From positions 1,054,001-1,118,000 of the forward strand of contig NZ_WMIE01000001.1 in the NCBI RefSeq assembly GCF_009711225.1: a stretch of DNA of 64,000 nt. Reading direction: 5' to 3'. Made by a program: the position numbers and the translations under genes. Shown here one piece after another: positions 14,903-23,841 of the stretch (the stretch's first letter is position 1; every line of letters starts with the position of its first letter). The notes beneath the pieces are model-generated. The model was given only the letters and a program-made list of their open reading frames with translations. It was not told where the DNA came from and made no database searches. Source of the stretch: Paracoccus aestuariivivens. GTDB taxonomy: Bacteria; Pseudomonadota; Alphaproteobacteria; Rhodobacterales; Rhodobacteraceae.

Positions 14903-17338
14903 ATGAAAAAGAAGCTAGTGGTCATTGGCGCCGGTATGGCCTCGGGACGGATGCTCGAACAATTGTTCGACGCCGCACCGGACGCCTACGAGGTCACCCT
15001 GTTCAACGGAGAGCCGCGCGGGAACTATAACCGCCTGATGCTGTCCCCTGTCCTGTCAGGCGAGAAGACATACGAAGACATCGTCACCCATGACGATGAC
15101 TGGTACGCGGCAAACGGCGTCGATTGCCGCTTTGGCGAGCCGGTGGTCAAGATCGACCGCAAGAACCGTATCGTCTACTCGAACAAGGGCGGCGCGCCTT
15201 ATGACGCGCTGGTCATCGCCACTGGCTCGGCCCCGTTCATCATCCCTGTCGTGGGCAAGGAACTGCCGGGCGTCGTGACCTATCGCGATCTCGAAGACAC
15301 CCATGCCATGATCGATGCGGGCGTGGCGGGCAAGGATGCCGTGGTGATCGGCGGCGGGTTGCTGGGTCTGGAAGCGGCGGCTGGCATGGCCGCACGCGGC
15401 GCCAAGGTCACGGTCATCCACCTGATGGGCCACCTGATGGAGCGTCAGTTGGACCCGGCGGCGGGCTACCTGCTGCAGAAGGATCTGGAAAAGCGCGGCA
15501 TCAAAGTCCATTGCAAGGGCGCGACCAAGGCGATCCTTGGCACCGACCGCGCCGAGGCCGTGCTGCTGGAAGACGGCACCGTCTATCCCGCCGATCTGGT
15601 CTGCATGGCCGTCGGCATCCGCCCCGAAACCCGCCTTGCCAATGACGCCCATCTTGAGGTCGAGCGCGGCATCGTCGTCGATGACGCGATGCGGACGAGC
15701 GATCCGCACATCTTCGCGCTTGGAGAATGCGTCGAGCATCGCAAGCAGCTTTTCGGCCTTGTCGCGCCGCTTTACGATCAAGCCAAGGTGCTGGCGAAAA
15801 CCCTGCTGGACGAGGCCGCCGAGTTCGTTCCCGTCCAGACCGCGACCAAGCTTAAAGTGACCGGCTGCGATCTGTTCAGCGCGGGCGACTTCGCCGAGGG
15901 CGAGGGCCGCGAGGACATCGTCTTCCGCGATCCGGGCCGTGGCATCTACAAGCGCCTTGTCCTGCAGGACGACCGCATCATCGGCGTCGTCATGTATGGC
16001 GAGACCGGAGATGGCAACTGGTTCTACGGCATGATGAAGGAAGGTACCGATATCAGCGAAATGCGCGAGACGCTGATCTTCGGCCCTGCCTTCCAGGGAG
16101 GGTCCAAGCTGGACCCTATGGCGGCCGTTGCAGCCTTGCCGCCTGAGGCGGAAATCTGCGGTTGTAACGGCGTCTCCAAAGGCACGATCATGGCTGCGGT
16201 TGCCGGTGGGGCCTGCACGCTGGACCAGATGCGCGCCTGCACCAAGGCCAGCGCCTCTTGCGGCACTTGCACCGGATTGGTGCAACAGGTCATGGCCTTT
16301 GCCATGGGCGGCGAGGTGCAGGAAGCCCCCGCCGGCATGTGCAAATGCACCGATCACACGCATGAGGACGTGCGTCGCCTAATCAAGACCATGGCGCTGA
16401 AATCCATCCCCGCCGTCATGCAGGAACTGGGCTGGAAAACCGTTGGTGGCTGTCATTCCTGCCGCCCGGCGCTGAACTATTACCTGCTGGCCGAATACCC
16501 TCTGGAGTACAAAGACGACCGTCAGTCGCGCTTCGTCAACGAACGCAACCACGCCAATATCCAGAAGGACGGGACTTATTCAGTCGTGCCGCGCATGTGG
16601 GGCGGGGTGACAACGCCCGACGAGCTGCGCGCCATTGCCGATGCCGCCGACAAATACAACGTCCCGATGGTCAAGGTCACTGGCGGCCAGCGTATCGACC
16701 TGCTGGGCGTCAAGAAAGAGGATCTGCCGCATATGTGGGCCGATCTGAACGCTGCGGGCATGGTCTCGGGTGCGGCCTATTCCAAGGGCCTCCGCACCGT
16801 CAAAACCTGCGTCGGCAAAGAGTTCTGCCGCGTCGGCACTCAGGATTCGACCGGCCTTGGTATCAAGCTGGAAAAACTGATGTGGGGGTCATGGACGCCG
16901 CACAAGCTGAAGCTGGGCGTCAGCGGCTGCCCGAGGAACTGCGCCGAGGCGACCTGCAAGGATATCGGCGTGGTCTGCGTCGACTCTGGCTACAATATCT
17001 CGATCGGCGGCGCGGCAGGGATGGAGGTCAAAGAGACCGAGCATCTGGCCTCGACCCCGTCCGAGGAAGAAACCATCCAGATCATCCTCGCCGTGACCCA
17101 GCTTTACCGCGAGAACGGCAAGTATCTGGACCGGCTGTGGAAATGGATGTCCAAGGTTGGCCTTGATTGGATCAAGGCGCAGGTCGTCGATGATCTGGAA
17201 AACCGCATGGCCCTGGTCGAGCGTTTCGAGATCAGCCAATCGGTCTATCGCACTGATCCATGGGCCGAGCTCTCCACCCCCGCCGAGACGCCCAAATGGG
17301 GCCCCCTTGCAGATCTCACGCTGGAGGCAGCGGAATGA
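14903..17338 (+). CDS. nasB: NasB, NAD(P)H-dependent assimilatory nitrite reductase large subunit
   Basis: An 811-residue enzyme. Residues 1-300 are an FAD/NAD(P)H oxidoreductase (VVIGAGMASGRMLEQL; VVIGGGLLGLEAA). Near 415-465 is a BFD-like [2Fe-2S] domain with CGCN and CTKASASCGTC, followed by a second cysteine-rich segment (GWKTVGGCHSCRP). The C-terminal half has the ferredoxin-like half domain and the sirohaem/[4Fe-4S] site: C-VGKEF-C and C-PRN-C. It reduces nitrite to ammonium in the cytoplasm with six electrons from NAD(P)H. An AAAGGA ribosome site precedes the ATG. The stop overlaps the nasG start (ATGA), fitting a one-to-one complex. Confidence 0.95.
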   Translation: MKKKLVVIGAGMASGRMLEQLFDAAPDAYEVTLFNGEPRGNYNRLMLSPVLSGEKTYEDIVTHDDDWYAANGVDCRFGEPVVKIDRKNRIVYSNKGGAPYDALVIATGSAPFIIPVVGKELPGVVTYRDLEDTHAMIDAGVAGKDAVVIGGGLLGLEAAAGMAARGAKVTVIHLMGHLMERQLDPAAGYLLQKDLEKRGIKVHCKGATKAILGTDRAEAVLLEDGTVYPADLVCMAVGIRPETRLANDAHLEVERGIVVDDAMRTSDPHIFALGECVEHRKQLFGLVAPLYDQAKVLAKTLLDEAAEFVPVQTATKLKVTGCDLFSAGDFAEGEGREDIVFRDPGRGIYKRLVLQDDRIIGVVMYGETGDGNWFYGMMKEGTDISEMRETLIFGPAFQGGSKLDPMAAVAALPPEAEICGCNGVSKGTIMAAVAGGACTLDQMRACTKASASCGTCTGLVQQVMAFAMGGEVQEAPAGMCKCTDHTHEDVRRLIKTMALKSIPAVMQELGWKTVGGCHSCRPALNYYLLAEYPLEYKDDRQSRFVNERNHANIQKDGTYSVVPRMWGGVTTPDELRAIADAADKYNVPMVKVTGGQRIDLLGVKKEDLPHMWADLNAAGMVSGAAYSKGLRTVKTCVGKEFCRVGTQDSTGLGIKLEKLMWGSWTPHKLKLGVSGCPRNCAEATCKDIGVVCVDSGYNISIGGAAGMEVKETEHLASTPSEEETIQIILAVTQLYRENGKYLDRLWKWMSKVGLDWIKAQVVDDLENRMALVERFEISQSVYRTDPWAELSTPAETPKWGPLADLTLEAAE

Positions 17339-17667
17339 CCACATTCGTCGATATCGGCGCGCTATCGGACGTGCCCCAACAGGGCGCGCGTGTCGTGAAA
17401 ACCATGCAAGGCTGCGTCGCGGTTTTCCGGACCTCGGATGATCGGGTCTTCGCCCTTGAGGATCGCTGCCCGCATAAGGGCGGCCCCCTGTCCGAAGGCA
17501 TCGTGCATGGCGACCGTGTAACCTGCCCGCTGCATAACTGGGTCTTCGACATGAACTCGGGCGAGGCGCAGGGCGCCGACGAGGGCATGGTCCGTACCTA
17601 TCCCATCCGCGTCGAAAACGGCCGCATCCTGATCAGCGCCGAATTGATGGCCCGCAAAGCCGCCTGA
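17335..17667 (+). CDS. nasG: NasG, Rieske-type small subunit of assimilatory nitrite reductase
   Basis: A 110-residue Rieske [2Fe-2S] protein of the NirD group. The two cluster motifs are CPHKG near residue 42 and CPLHNW near residue 62, followed by VFDMNSGEA. In Paracoccus the NasG ferredoxin mediates electron flow from the NasB flavin module to both NasB and the NasC nitrate reductase, so it links the two reactions. It starts at the ATG overlapping the nasB stop and ends 11 bases before nasH, with AGGAGG between. Confidence 0.93.
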   Translation: MTTFVDIGALSDVPQQGARVVKTMQGCVAVFRTSDDRVFALEDRCPHKGGPLSEGIVHGDRVTCPLHNWVFDMNSGEAQGADEGMVRTYPIRVENGRILISAELMARKAA

Positions 17668-17678
17668 GGAGGAACATC

Positions 17679-18530
17679 ATGTCTTACGTCAATCCTACTG
17701 ATTTCGCGAAGAAAATGGTCGATGCCGGCGAGGCCAAGGTGTTCATGTCGACCAAGGACACCCTTATCCGCGCCTATATGGCGGGCGCGATCCTTGCGCT
17801 GGCGGCGGCCTTTGCGGTGACGGTTACGGTCAATACGGGCGATCCGCTGATCGGCGCGTTGCTGTTTCCGGTCGGCTTCTGCATGCTCTACCTGCTGGGC
17901 TTCGACCTGCTGACAGGGGGGTTTACCCTTGTTCCGCTGGCGCTGATCGACAAGCGGCGCGGGGTCACGATGAAGGGGCTTATGCGCAACTGGGGGCTGG
18001 TTTTTGCGGGCAATTTCGCCGGGGCCTTCACCGTCGCGGTATTCATGGCGATCATCGTAACCTTCGGCTTCTCCGAGGCCCCGAATGCCGTCGGCGAAAA
18101 GATCGGCCATATCGGCGAGGGCCGGACGCTCGGCTATGCCGCCCATGGCGCGGCGGGGATGCTGACGCTGTTCGTGCGCGCGGTCATGTGCAACTGGATG
18201 GTCTCGACCGGTGTCGTCGCCGCGATGATGTCCACCAGCGTCTCGGGCAAGATCATGGCGATGTGGATGCCGATCCTTGTCTTCTTCTACATGGGCTTCG
18301 AGCATTCCATCGTGAACATGTTCCTGTTCCCTGCGGGCATCCTGCTGGGTGGCCAGTTCACGTGGATGGACTACCTGATCTGGAACGAGATCCCGACTGT
18401 TGTGGGCAATCTGGTCGGCGGGCTGACCTTTGTCGGCGCGATGATCTACGCCACCCACCACCGCACCTCGCCCGAACGCGATCGCGTCAGCATCGACGAA
18501 GCCAAACCCGTCGCGGTTCCCGCTGAGTAA
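17679..18530 (+). CDS. nasH: NasH, formate/nitrite transporter family channel
   Basis: A 283-residue FNT-family protein with six predicted membrane segments. Family segments include DTLIRAYMAGAILALAAAFA near the start, GFDLLTGGFTLVPLALID and NWGLVFAGNFAGA for the first half, then GVVAAMMSTSVSGKI and the HSIVNMFLFPAGI segment carrying the pore histidine region. It is expected to pass nitrite across the inner membrane for assimilation or detoxification. A strong AGGAGG ribosome site precedes the ATG. It sits between nasG and nasC, as in the Paracoccus cluster. Confidence 0.93.
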   Translation: MSYVNPTDFAKKMVDAGEAKVFMSTKDTLIRAYMAGAILALAAAFAVTVTVNTGDPLIGALLFPVGFCMLYLLGFDLLTGGFTLVPLALIDKRRGVTMKGLMRNWGLVFAGNFAGAFTVAVFMAIIVTFGFSEAPNAVGEKIGHIGEGRTLGYAAHGAAGMLTLFVRAVMCNWMVSTGVVAAMMSTSVSGKIMAMWMPILVFFYMGFEHSIVNMFLFPAGILLGGQFTWMDYLIWNEIPTVVGNLVGGLTFVGAMIYATHHRTSPERDRVSIDEAKPVAVPAE

Positions 18531-18539
18531 GGCCACAAA

Positions 18540-21164
18540 ATGACCATGCATCCCGCACTGCCGACGATCCGCACCACCTGCCCTTACTGCGGCGTAGGTT
18601 GCGGGGTGCTTGCAACACCGAATGCCTCCGGCGGGCTGAACATCGCGGGCGATCCGCAGCATCCGGCGAATCTTGGCAGGCTTTGCGTCAAGGGCTCGGC
18701 CTTGGGCGAGACGCTTGACCGGCGGGGCCGCCTGCTGACCCCACGCATTCACGGCCGCCCTGCCCGCTGGAACGAGGCGCTGGATCTGGTCGCCAAGCGT
18801 TTTTCGGACACCATCGCCGAACACGGACCGGATTCGGTTGCCTTCTATGTCTCGGGACAACTCCTGACCGAAGACTACTATGTCGCGAACAAGCTGATGA
18901 AGGGCTTCATCGGTTCGGCCAATATCGACACCAATTCGCGGCTGTGCATGGCGTCATCGGTTGCGGGGCATCGCCGTGCGTTCGGCTCTGATACCGTTCC
19001 GGGCCTCTACGAGGATCTGGAGCAAGCCGATCTGATCGTGCTGACCGGCTCGAACCTCGCTTGGTGTCATCCGGTGCTTTACCAGCGCATCGCGGCCGCG
19101 AAAGAAGCGCGCCCCGAGATGCGCGTCGTCGTTATCGACCCGCGCCGGACCGCCACCTGTGACATCGCCGACCTGCATCTGGCTCTCGCCCCCGGTTCGG
19201 ACGCGGTATTGTTCAACGCGCTTCTGGCCGAGATCGCGGCGCGAAATGCCGTAGATGAAAATTTTATCCTCAATCTCAATGGACTAGAGGAAGCAGTTCA
19301 AGCCGCTTCTCAGGTCCAGACTGCCGCCACCGGCCTATCCGGCGACGATATTCGCCGGTTCCTCGATTTGTGGATCGGCACCGAAAGGGTCGTCACAGTC
19401 TATTCGCAAGGCATCAACCAATCGGAATCGGGCAGCGACAAGGTCAATGCGATCCTGAACTGCCACCTTGCCACCGGTCGGATCGGACGTGCGGGCATGG
19501 GGCCGTTCAGCGTCACCGGCCAGCCCAATGCCATGGGAGGGCGCGAGGTCGGCGGCCTTGCCAATATGCTGGCCTGCCATCTCGATATCGAGAACCCCGT
19601 GCATCGGAATGCGGTACAGGATTTCTGGCAGGCCCCGAAGATGCCGGAAAAGCCGGGCCTCAAGGCGGTGGATATGTTCCGCGCCGTCGAGGACGGGCGC
19701 ATCAAGGCGCTTTGGATCATCTGTACCAACCCTGTCGTCTCGATGCCCGAGGCGGATCGTGTCGCCCGCGCCATAGCCAATTGTGACTTCGTCGTCGTCT
19801 CGGACATGATGGCGCAGACCGACACGACGCGCCTTGCCCATGTCCTGCTGCCTGCCACCGGTTGGGCCGAGAAAGACGGCACGGTCACGAACTCGGAACG
19901 TCGCATCAGTCGCCAACGTCGCACCCTGCCCTCTGTCGGTCAGGCCCGCGACGATTGGCGCATTCTGGCGGATGTCGCTGCCCGCATGGGCTGGTCCGAG
20001 CGTTTCGCATGGACAACCCCCGCCGAGATCTTTGCCGAACACGCGGCGCTGTCAGGTGTCGCCGGAAATCTCGGCAGCGATTTCGATATCTCGGACCATG
20101 CAGGCATCACTGCCGAGGCCTATGACCGCCTCGAGCCGTTCCTGTGGCCACAGTCGGCCCGCAAACGCGGTGGCCGCTTCTTCGCCGAGGGGCGGTTCCA
20201 TCACCCGGACGGCAAGGCTCGGATGATCGCGGTGACGCCACGCGCGCCGCAACCGACCAGCGCCGAGCATTCTTATCGGCTGAACACCGGCCGCGTCCGC
20301 GACCATTGGCACACGATGACGCGGACCGGAATATCCCCCCGCTTGTCACGCCATCTGGCCGAACCCTTCCTCGAGATACATCCCCGTGATGCCGAGACGT
20401 TGGGGCTGACAGCCGCAGGCCTTGCGCGGGTCAGCAACCCGCACGGAGCTTCGATCCTGCGGGTTCTGGTGACAGATCGTGTTGCGATGGGCCAACCATT
20501 CGCGCCGATCCATTGGACGGGCGAGACAGCACCCTCGGGCCGGATTGACGTCTTGGTGCCTGCGGTGACGGATCCGGTCTCTGGGCAGCCCGCCTCGAAA
20601 TCGGCGACGGTTGCAATCGCGCCCTTCCGCCCCGCCTGGTACGGCTATGCGATCTCTGCCAAGGGAATTTCGCCCAGCTGCGAATATTGGGCTCGGGCGG
20701 CAATTCAGGGCGGATGGCAGGCCGAACTTGCCGGAGCGGAAGATCCCGAATGCTGGATGAACTACGCCCGCCTTTTATTCGGGCTGGACGACGAGCCCCT
20801 GACCGTGCGCGACCGCGCCAAGGGACAGATCCGGCTGGCGTTTATCTCGGGCGGGCGGTTGCAGGCGGCGCTGTTCATCGCGCGTGAGCCGGTCGGGCTA
20901 TCGCGCAGCCATCTGGGGACTTTGCTTGGCGAAACCAACCCGACCGATGCCCTTGCGGGGCGCCCCGGCTCGGATCGTCCCGATCAAGGCGCCTTGGTCT
21001 GCGCCTGCTTCAATGTCGGGGTGAACCTGATCCGCAGCACGATCAGCGAGAACCGCCTGACCACCGTGGACGAGGTCGGAACCGCATTGCGGGCCGGAAC
21101 CAATTGCGGCTCATGCCGCCCCGAGATCAAGGCACTTCTGGCCGGAGCCATACATGGCAATTGA
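18540..21164 (+). CDS. nasC: NasC, assimilatory nitrate reductase catalytic subunit
   Basis: An 874-residue cytoplasmic molybdenum enzyme. The N-terminal [4Fe-4S] motif CPYCGVGCGV (about residues 14-23) is completed by a cysteine near residue 50. The bis-MGD part follows: DTNSRLCMASSVAGHRRAFG for the Mo ligand region, DPRRTATCDIADLHL, GRAGMGPFSVTGQPNAMGGREVGG, and the C-terminal barrel near LNTGRVRDHWHTMTRTG. The last 55 residues add a BFD-like [2Fe-2S] domain (CACFNVG and GTNCGSCRPEI), which would receive electrons from NasG. It reduces nitrate to nitrite. It is the last gene of the unit and is followed by a hairpin at 21170. Confidence 0.95.
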   Translation: MTMHPALPTIRTTCPYCGVGCGVLATPNASGGLNIAGDPQHPANLGRLCVKGSALGETLDRRGRLLTPRIHGRPARWNEALDLVAKRFSDTIAEHGPDSVAFYVSGQLLTEDYYVANKLMKGFIGSANIDTNSRLCMASSVAGHRRAFGSDTVPGLYEDLEQADLIVLTGSNLAWCHPVLYQRIAAAKEARPEMRVVVIDPRRTATCDIADLHLALAPGSDAVLFNALLAEIAARNAVDENFILNLNGLEEAVQAASQVQTAATGLSGDDIRRFLDLWIGTERVVTVYSQGINQSESGSDKVNAILNCHLATGRIGRAGMGPFSVTGQPNAMGGREVGGLANMLACHLDIENPVHRNAVQDFWQAPKMPEKPGLKAVDMFRAVEDGRIKALWIICTNPVVSMPEADRVARAIANCDFVVVSDMMAQTDTTRLAHVLLPATGWAEKDGTVTNSERRISRQRRTLPSVGQARDDWRILADVAARMGWSERFAWTTPAEIFAEHAALSGVAGNLGSDFDISDHAGITAEAYDRLEPFLWPQSARKRGGRFFAEGRFHHPDGKARMIAVTPRAPQPTSAEHSYRLNTGRVRDHWHTMTRTGISPRLSRHLAEPFLEIHPRDAETLGLTAAGLARVSNPHGASILRVLVTDRVAMGQPFAPIHWTGETAPSGRIDVLVPAVTDPVSGQPASKSATVAIAPFRPAWYGYAISAKGISPSCEYWARAAIQGGWQAELAGAEDPECWMNYARLLFGLDDEPLTVRDRAKGQIRLAFISGGRLQAALFIAREPVGLSRSHLGTLLGETNPTDALAGRPGSDRPDQGALVCACFNVGVNLIRSTISENRLTTVDEVGTALRAGTNCGSCRPEIKALLAGAIHGN

Positions 21165-21169
21165 ACCAA

Positions 21170-21194
21170 GCGGCACATCCGATGGATGTGCCGC
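21170..21194. terminator. Hairpin between nasC and the convergent GntR gene
   Basis: GCGGCACATCC pairs perfectly with GGATGTGCCGC around a GAT loop, six bases after the nasC stop. No T run follows, so termination may depend on other factors or serve both convergent transcripts. Confidence 0.7.
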
Positions 21195-21211
21195 GTAGAC
21201 TAAGGCGCGGG

Positions 21212-21925
21212 TCAGACGAAGTAATCCTCGTGTTCCTTGCGATAGACATCGACCCAATCGGGTTCCTTGTGCAGATGGTCACGGATGGCAGCGACCGCAG
21301 CGTCCTCGTCACAATTGTTGATCGCTTCCAGTATCCGTTCATGCCCCGACAGGATCGCTTGGATCTTGTCCTCGGCATGGGTCTGAAGCCGCCTCACCCG
21401 ATCGAAATGTCCCGAGCGTGACCGGATCAGGGTATGCAATTCGTCCTGCTTCAAGCCTCCGAACAGGACGCCGTGGAAGTATTCGTCCATCTCTTGGAAA
21501 AGCTGTAGCTGGCTGCGATCTCCGGCAAGACTGCGCTGCAACTCGATCACGGCACGGCCATATTCCACCACTTCGGGGGCGCCCTGACGGGCCAACCGCC
21601 GCACGACCTCTGTTTCAAGCGCGAGGCGCAGGAACTGGGCCTCCTGCACGCGGGTGGTGTTGATGCGCGTGACCAAAGTCCGCGACTGCGGGAAAATATC
21701 GACCAAGCCGTCCTGTTCGAGACGCTGCAAGGCATCGCGCAGCGGCGTCTGGCTGACCTCGTAATGCTGGGCCAGCTCGGATCGCAACAGGTTCGCGCCC
21801 GGCGGCAGATCCAGCGACAGGATACGCTGCCTCAGATCATCATAGATTCGGACCGCGGCCGAGCGCGCCTGATACCGGATATTGTGGCGCGCCAGTTCGA
21901 CCGCTGCCTTGACGGACAAATTCAT
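21212..21925 (-). CDS. GntR family transcriptional regulator, FCD subfamily
   Basis: A 237-residue regulator. The winged helix spans residues 20-85: VRIYDDLRQRILSLDLPPGANL, recognition region YEVSQTPLRDALQRLEQDGL and wing PQSRTLVTRI. The FCD effector domain follows, with metal-ligand candidates in MDEYFHGVLFGG and a late DHLHKEP. An AGGGGGGAGAGG site precedes the ATG. It is divergent from a thiamine-diphosphate enzyme gene, and a large dyad lies just upstream of its ribosome site, suggesting control of that enzyme and of itself. Such proteins usually respond to organic acids. Confidence 0.88.
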   Translation of the reverse strand: MNLSVKAAVELARHNIRYQARSAAVRIYDDLRQRILSLDLPPGANLLRSELAQHYEVSQTPLRDALQRLEQDGLVDIFPQSRTLVTRINTTRVQEAQFLRLALETEVVRRLARQGAPEVVEYGRAVIELQRSLAGDRSQLQLFQEMDEYFHGVLFGGLKQDELHTLIRSRSGHFDRVRRLQTHAEDKIQAILSGHERILEAINNCDEDAAVAAIRDHLHKEPDWVDVYRKEHEDYFV

Positions 21926-21942
21926 TCCTCTCCCCCCTCAGT

Positions 21943-21986
21943 GCAGCATCGATACGCCAAGGCGTGTCGTGCTGCATCACAGCACA
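21943..21986. promoter_or_regulatory. Large dyad in the GntR / ThDP-enzyme divergent region
   Basis: A near-perfect 15-bp dyad with one bulge and an AAA centre (21943-21976) runs into a second inverted repeat, GTGCTG-CATCA-CAGCAC (21970-21986). It lies 18-61 bases before the GntR start. Candidate operator for the GntR regulator, or an RNA hairpin in its leader. Confidence 0.55.
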
Positions 21987-22123
21987 ATACATCCCAAGGA
22001 GCGGTTGAAAACTAAAATACCAGCTTTCCGCCCAGAGTGGTTGCGAGATGTGACATGTCTCGACATTGCCGTTTGATTGCGACCAAATTGGCGCCGGTCT
22101 GCATTACCCGAAGGGAGAGGAAC

Positions 22124-23794
22124 ATGACCCAGCACATCCGAAACGCGCGCAGCGGAGGACAGGTTCTGGTCGATCAGCTTCTGATCCACGGGGCCGACTG
22201 CGCCTATTGCGTTCCGGGCGAGAGCTATCTTGAGATTCTGGATGCAGCCTATGACGTCCGCGACCGGTTCACCTTGTACAATGCCCGCCACGAGGCCGGA
22301 GCCGCCAATATGGCCGAGGCTTATGGCAAGCTGACCGGTCGCCCCGGCATTTGCATGGTGACGCGCGGTCCCGGCGCATGTCACGCGGCCATTGGGATCC
22401 ATATCGCCTATCAGGATTCGACCCCGATGATCCTGCTGATCGGTCAGGTCGGGCGCGGCACCGTCGACCGTGAAAGCTTTCAGGAAATCGACTACCGCCA
22501 GATGTTTGCTCCGGTCGCGAAATGGGCCGCGCAGATTGACGATGCGGCTCGGATTCCGGAATATATCGCGCGGGCGTTTCGGGTCGCGACTTCCGGTCGC
22601 CCCGGACCCGTCGTCCTTGCCCTGCCCGAAGACATGCTGACCGACATGGTCGAGGTTGCCGATGCGCTCGCCTTCGTGCCAACGGTCCCGCAATTCGATC
22701 CCGCGCAAATCCTGCGGATCGCGGATGTGATGAAGGGGGCAAGTCGCCCGCTGGTCCTGTTGGGAGGTTCCGGCTGGACCGACGCGGGTGCCAAAGCGAT
22801 CGAACGCTTCGCACAGAAGAACGATCTGCCGGTCGCCACCTCTTTCCGTCGGCAGGATGCAATCGACAATGCGTCGGATTGCTATGTCGGTGATTTCGGA
22901 ACCGGCGTTGCTCCCAGTCTGGTCAAGCGCTTGGCCGAGGCCGACGCCTTGCTGGTCATCGGCGCAAGGCTGGGCGAGATCACGACACGCAACTATTCCT
23001 CGTTGAATGTGCCGGATACCGGAAAAGCCCTGATCCACATCCATGTCGATCCCGACGAGATAGGTCGCGTCTACAGTCCGACGTTGGGTATTGCCGCCGA
23101 TCCCGTCGCCACCGCCCTTGCGCTTGAGAATGCGGATTTGGGCGTGTCGGGTCATAGCGGCTGGCGCATGGCGTTGCGGGAGGAATATCTGGCGGATGCC
23201 GAGCCGCCGCCGCACGATTTCCCGCTGGATATGGGCCTTGCCATGAAGGAATTGCGCGACATCCTTCCTGCCGATGCGGTCATCACGCTGGATGCGGGCA
23301 ATCATACCGGCTGGCCGCAACGCTTCCTGCGCTTCGCCCGACCGGGGCGGCAGATCGGCTCGACCTGCGGAGCGATGGGGTATTCGGTTCCTGCAGCCGT
23401 GGCGGCATCGCTGCTAGATCCCGCGCGACAGGTGATTTCCTTTGTCGGCGATGGCGGTTTCATGATGAGCGGAGCCGAGATCGCCACCGCCGTCCAGCAT
23501 GGCGGGCGGCCCATCGTGCTGGTTTTCAACAACGGAACCTATGGGACCATCCGGATGCATCAGGAACGCGAGCATCCCCGGCGGGTTTCTGGCACGGACA
23601 TCACCAATCCCGATTTCGGAGCCTTGGCGCAAGGTCTGGGCTCGGGGTTCGCGCGCGTGACCCGAACCGAGCAATTCCTGCCTGCGATCAAGGCGGCTTT
23701 CGCGTCCGACCGCCCGACTGTCATTGAACTGGTCACCGATCCCGAGCAGATCTCGACCCGGACGACCATCGCGAAACTGCGCGGTCAACGATAG
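22124..23794 (+). CDS. Thiamine-diphosphate-dependent enzyme (acetolactate synthase-like)
   Basis: A 556-residue ThDP enzyme of the IlvB/benzoylformate decarboxylase superfamily. The N-terminal Pyr domain has the catalytic glutamate in ARHEAGAANMAEAYGKLTG. The middle domain (residues 195-330) is a nucleotide-binding-like fold (RPLVLLGGSGW). The PP domain has the diphosphate/Mg motif GDGGFMMSGAEI, ending in NNGTYG. The start ATG at 22124 follows GGGAGAGG; the family begins close to this position. True acetolactate synthase is unlikely because no small subunit follows and the gene has its own GntR regulator. A decarboxylase or carboligase in acid catabolism is more probable. The substrate cannot be named. 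Confidence 0.85.
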   Translation: MTQHIRNARSGGQVLVDQLLIHGADCAYCVPGESYLEILDAAYDVRDRFTLYNARHEAGAANMAEAYGKLTGRPGICMVTRGPGACHAAIGIHIAYQDSTPMILLIGQVGRGTVDRESFQEIDYRQMFAPVAKWAAQIDDAARIPEYIARAFRVATSGRPGPVVLALPEDMLTDMVEVADALAFVPTVPQFDPAQILRIADVMKGASRPLVLLGGSGWTDAGAKAIERFAQKNDLPVATSFRRQDAIDNASDCYVGDFGTGVAPSLVKRLAEADALLVIGARLGEITTRNYSSLNVPDTGKALIHIHVDPDEIGRVYSPTLGIAADPVATALALENADLGVSGHSGWRMALREEYLADAEPPPHDFPLDMGLAMKELRDILPADAVITLDAGNHTGWPQRFLRFARPGRQIGSTCGAMGYSVPAAVAASLLDPARQVISFVGDGGFMMSGAEIATAVQHGGRPIVLVFNNGTYGTIRMHQEREHPRRVSGTDITNPDFGALAQGLGSGFARVTRTEQFLPAIKAAFASDRPTVIELVTDPEQISTRTTIAKLRGQR

Positions 23795-23804
23795 GCCGGA
23801 AACG

Positions 23805-23831
23805 GAAAGGCCCGGAGTTTCCGGGCCTTTC
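23805..23831. terminator. Bidirectional terminator between the ThDP-enzyme gene and hmuR
   Basis: GAAAGGCCCGG pairs with CCGGGCCTTTC around AGTTT, between two convergent genes. T-rich sequence follows in the plus direction (GTTTTC). Confidence 0.85.
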
Positions 23832-23841
23832 GCAGGTTTTC

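Noticed and set aside
17598..18860. A 420-codon open frame on the minus strand
   Set aside because: Antisense to nasH and the start of nasC; no domain features.
22037..22123. Upstream extension of the ThDP-enzyme gene
   Set aside because: The frame is open, but the strong ribosome site and family start point to ATG 22124.
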